A stretch of 64,000 nt of DNA from Takakia lepidozioides (lineage: Eukaryota > Streptophyta > Takakiopsida > Takakiales > Takakiaceae): the NCBI GenBank assembly GCA_030704615.1, contig CM060732.1, positions 7,936,001-8,000,000 on the forward strand. The letters run 5' to 3'. Shown piece by piece: positions 61,501-64,000 of the stretch (position 1 is the stretch's first letter; every line of letters begins with the position of its first letter). A program made the position numbers and the translations under genes. Under the pieces are notes generated by a model. The model searched no databases, had not been told where the DNA came from, and was given only the letters and a program-made list of their open reading frames with translations.

Positions 61501-63891
61501 CTTGGTTTCTCTGGGTGTGTGGCAGACTTGGAGTGAAGAGATTGAAATGGTCCGAAAACTCAAAGTAGAAGTCAATGATCTAACAGGACATTTGAATGGT
61601 GTTCACTTCAACTACAGTAATCCAACACAAGATTTTGATCGGTCTAGTGTGAAGGGAGTAGTGGCCCGCCTTCTTCGTGTCAAAGATGCCTCTACAATGA
61701 CAGCTCTAGAGGTGGATTTAGCTATTCTTGTTGTACATCTTCTTTTGGGCCCATACGGCTACAGCTTTGAACTTCTTACAGTTCGATGTTCTGCAATCTA
61801 GGGACAAGATTTGGCTTTTGAGCATTCTGACTAGTATTTCTCACATTCTGTTGTGTGGGAACTCTGATAGGGTATATTATACTATCTATTTTTGTGGAAT
61901 CAGTATGATCTTTTAATCCAATACCCATCTTCACGTTTAGTTCCTGTACGACCAGTTCTAATGTTTTCCGTGTGATTCATGACCAGGTTGCTGCAGCAGG
62001 AAAGTTGTTCAATGTTATAGTGGACACAGAGCAGATAGGGAAGCTACTGCTTGAGAAAGGTGGGCTCGAGCGCCGGATAACGATTATCCCTCTCAACAAG
62101 ATTCATGCCTTTGGCATTCCTTCAAGGACACAAACAGCAGCTGCCAAGCTAGTAAGCTATATCTCTCTGGGAGCTTTGTCGAAATAGCTTTCACAAAAAT
62201 GTCACATTATGTCTTAATTCAGGCTAGATAGCCTTGTTGCTTTGTGGCTGAATTGCCTTGTGATTGTTTGGCTCTCAAATCATCTCTGCAGTCATATTTC
62301 CGTGCTTCCCTTTTTCCTCGTTCAAATGTTGAATATGATAAAAAGAAATGTAGGATCTGAGGATGTTGTGGACAAGACCAGGCACCATTTATTGCAGTTT
62401 TTGTTAATTGACTAAATTCAAACACCCTTGTGCTCTGTGAGTGTTTTTAATCTGTATAACAAAATAGCTGTTTGGCTCTTGTTCCTGCAGGTAGGGTTCG
62501 ACAATGCAAGGACTGCACTCTCGCTTGTTGGCTATGCAGAAGAGCTTGAGGTTTGGAGTCCCTCTCATACATTGTAGTATGCAAGGTCATTTGTTCAGAA
62601 ATTATATATTGGATGAAATCTCACCAAGTCAGTCAGTCCTAAGTGAAGGACAACATCAATGTGGTTGCAAATCTTTCCACTGGTCACGCTATTAAGATCT
62701 TGTATCTTGACTTGTGTTCTTTCCAAACCCAGGCAGCAATGGCTTTTGTTTTTGGAGGCACTTTTGTTTGCAACAACATGGATACAGCCAAACAGGTGAC
62801 TCTTCAAGGCACCTCAGTTTACTAAGTGGTGAATCCTCTTCTTTTGAGGTTCCTTGCTTCCTCTTTGAGCTTTCTGCGGACATAAAAAATTATCTTCTCA
62901 TTTTATTTCTTCTTTGACATTTCATTTCTTGACAGGTTGGTATTGCTCATTACAGGCATTGGTTGCTTGTTTTTGGTGGGAAGGTGGCATTTCATAGAGA
63001 TGTAATGACCAGATCTGTAACCCTAGATGGGGACATCTTTGAACCCAGAGGTCTCCTTACAGGAGGCTGTCGCAGGTGAAAATCTACCTTCTATTCTAGC
63101 AAGCAAGAGCTCAGTGAATTTGATAATTTGTGATGTCAAGGGAAGTCTGTTGTGTAATTTAGCTCAAAATGAGGTTTTACTGAGGTTCCTGCCAAATATT
63201 CGCTCTCAGGATTTAGATAATACTATTTCTTTCAGAATTGTTTTCCTGCTTAGCAAAAGCACCTAGCATCCCCAAGGCTGCATCTTCAATCTCTTCGGCA
63301 CACAGGGGTGGTGGTGAACTTCTCAAGCGCCTTGACACTTTGGCTGAAGCTGAAGCCAACCTTGCTGTGCATCAGAGGAAGCTTGCAGAAGTCGAGGCTG
63401 AGGTAGATTCTCAACAGATTCATGTATGCTATTACATAAACACTTTACTGCAAATGTGAAGAGCCTCAAAGAAGATGGATTTCATAGGTTTGGGTTTTTA
63501 TAGGTTTGGTGGGCCACATGGACCAACTTTCATGAGGTGTATACTAATAATACACATCCCCTATGAGGGGTTGATGGAGTCAGTGGCAAGTTACAGCAGT
63601 TCAATGATGATGTTGGTGGTCTGATACTACTCACATGGATATATGTACATCAGTGGAAGGGATCTGTCCTTTCTACCTTGATACATTCTTTGTAGTGGCT
63701 TTTGACGAAGTCCATCTTAAGCAATTGCTTGCTCTTGGTCCAGTGAACTGCTAAAGTTGCTGCTGGTATGGCAGGTTGCTCTTTTGGCTCCTTCAGAGAA
63801 AAAATTCTCTCACCTCAAATCACAACTGGAGCTACAGACATATGATCTTACACTCTTCGAAAACCGTGCTCAGCAAAGTGAGCACCACAAG
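58580..63891 (+). CDS. SMC2: Condensin subunit SMC2, first eleven exons (partial)
   Basis: SMC2 is the ATPase that pairs with SMC4 in condensin. Exons: 58580-58897, 59287-59967, 60300-60443, 60812-61102, 61526-61711, 61987-62151, 62491-62550, 62733-62795, 62984-63075, 63306-63402, 63775-63891, continuing past the window. The start [18 protein letters not shown] and Walker A ([10 protein letters not shown]) are intact. [16 protein letters not shown] and [13 protein letters not shown] are nearly identical to plant SMC2. Coiled coil follows, then the hinge ([50 protein letters not shown]) and the start of the return coil. Walker B lies beyond the window. Exon 9 could start earlier, at 62937, adding 16 codons. 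Confidence 0.95.
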
Positions 63892-64000
63892 GTTAGCACC
63901 CCCCTGTTCTGGTCTATCCATCTCCTGCTTGTGAGTGAGCACAGCTGTCAATTATAGCTTCCTGTGTCCATGGAAGCAGTCTGAAGGAGCATCGTGTAGG

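Overview
The window is nuclear DNA from a green land plant. It has spliceosomal GT-AG introns, a plastid-type KAS I with a transit-peptide exon, many decayed PPR fragments of the '[10 protein letters not shown]' type, and dense nested transposons. Abundant PPR debris together with a jerky/pogo transposase and several LINE and Ty3/Gypsy families suggests a seedless plant (fern, lycophyte or bryophyte grade), but the sequence alone does not fix the species.

Layout. 1-4079: minus-strand LTR retrotransposon (LTR 2415-4079, tRNA-Met-type primer site, gag, protease), with an 819-bp CACTA transposon inserted in gag-pro. 4080-6086: intergenic, with a GAATGCCC-rich block and a 54-bp nested palindrome. 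6087-15388: a 14-exon M16 (insulinase-fold) gene whose zinc-binding residues are missing. One intron holds a Tourist-like MITE and another a dead LINE. 16882-39543: a 22.7-kb block of repeats bounded by inverted repeats of at least 650 bp. It contains AT-rich tandem DNA, LTR remnants, a CACAGCCC minisatellite, duplicated helicase-like debris, an RNase H-type LINE, a possible 9.4-kb CACTA unit (28131-37575) carrying a SEC13 exon fragment and PPR debris, and a frameshifted Gypsy pol.

39885-41557: a five-exon SIW14/OCA-type tyrosine phosphatase. 42208-43833: dead jerky/pogo transposase on the minus strand. 45855-45965: PPR fragment. 46849-50160: MULE-like transposase debris and an inverted second copy of the RNase H LINE. 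51351-52592: 3' exons of a ZNF830-like gene. 54004-57755: complete minus-strand KAS I gene in eight exons. 58580-end: first eleven exons of condensin subunit SMC2, running off the window. KAS I and SMC2 are divergent and share an 824-bp intergenic region that contains an E2F-like site.

The host genes do not form a pathway: they are a plastid peptidase-like protein, a phosphatase, an RNA-processing-type zinc-finger protein, a fatty-acid synthase enzyme and a chromosome condensation ATPase. Exon coordinates were worked out by hand from reading frame, splice dinucleotides and phase. In the M16, phosphatase and KAS I genes the exon lengths sum to a whole number of codons.
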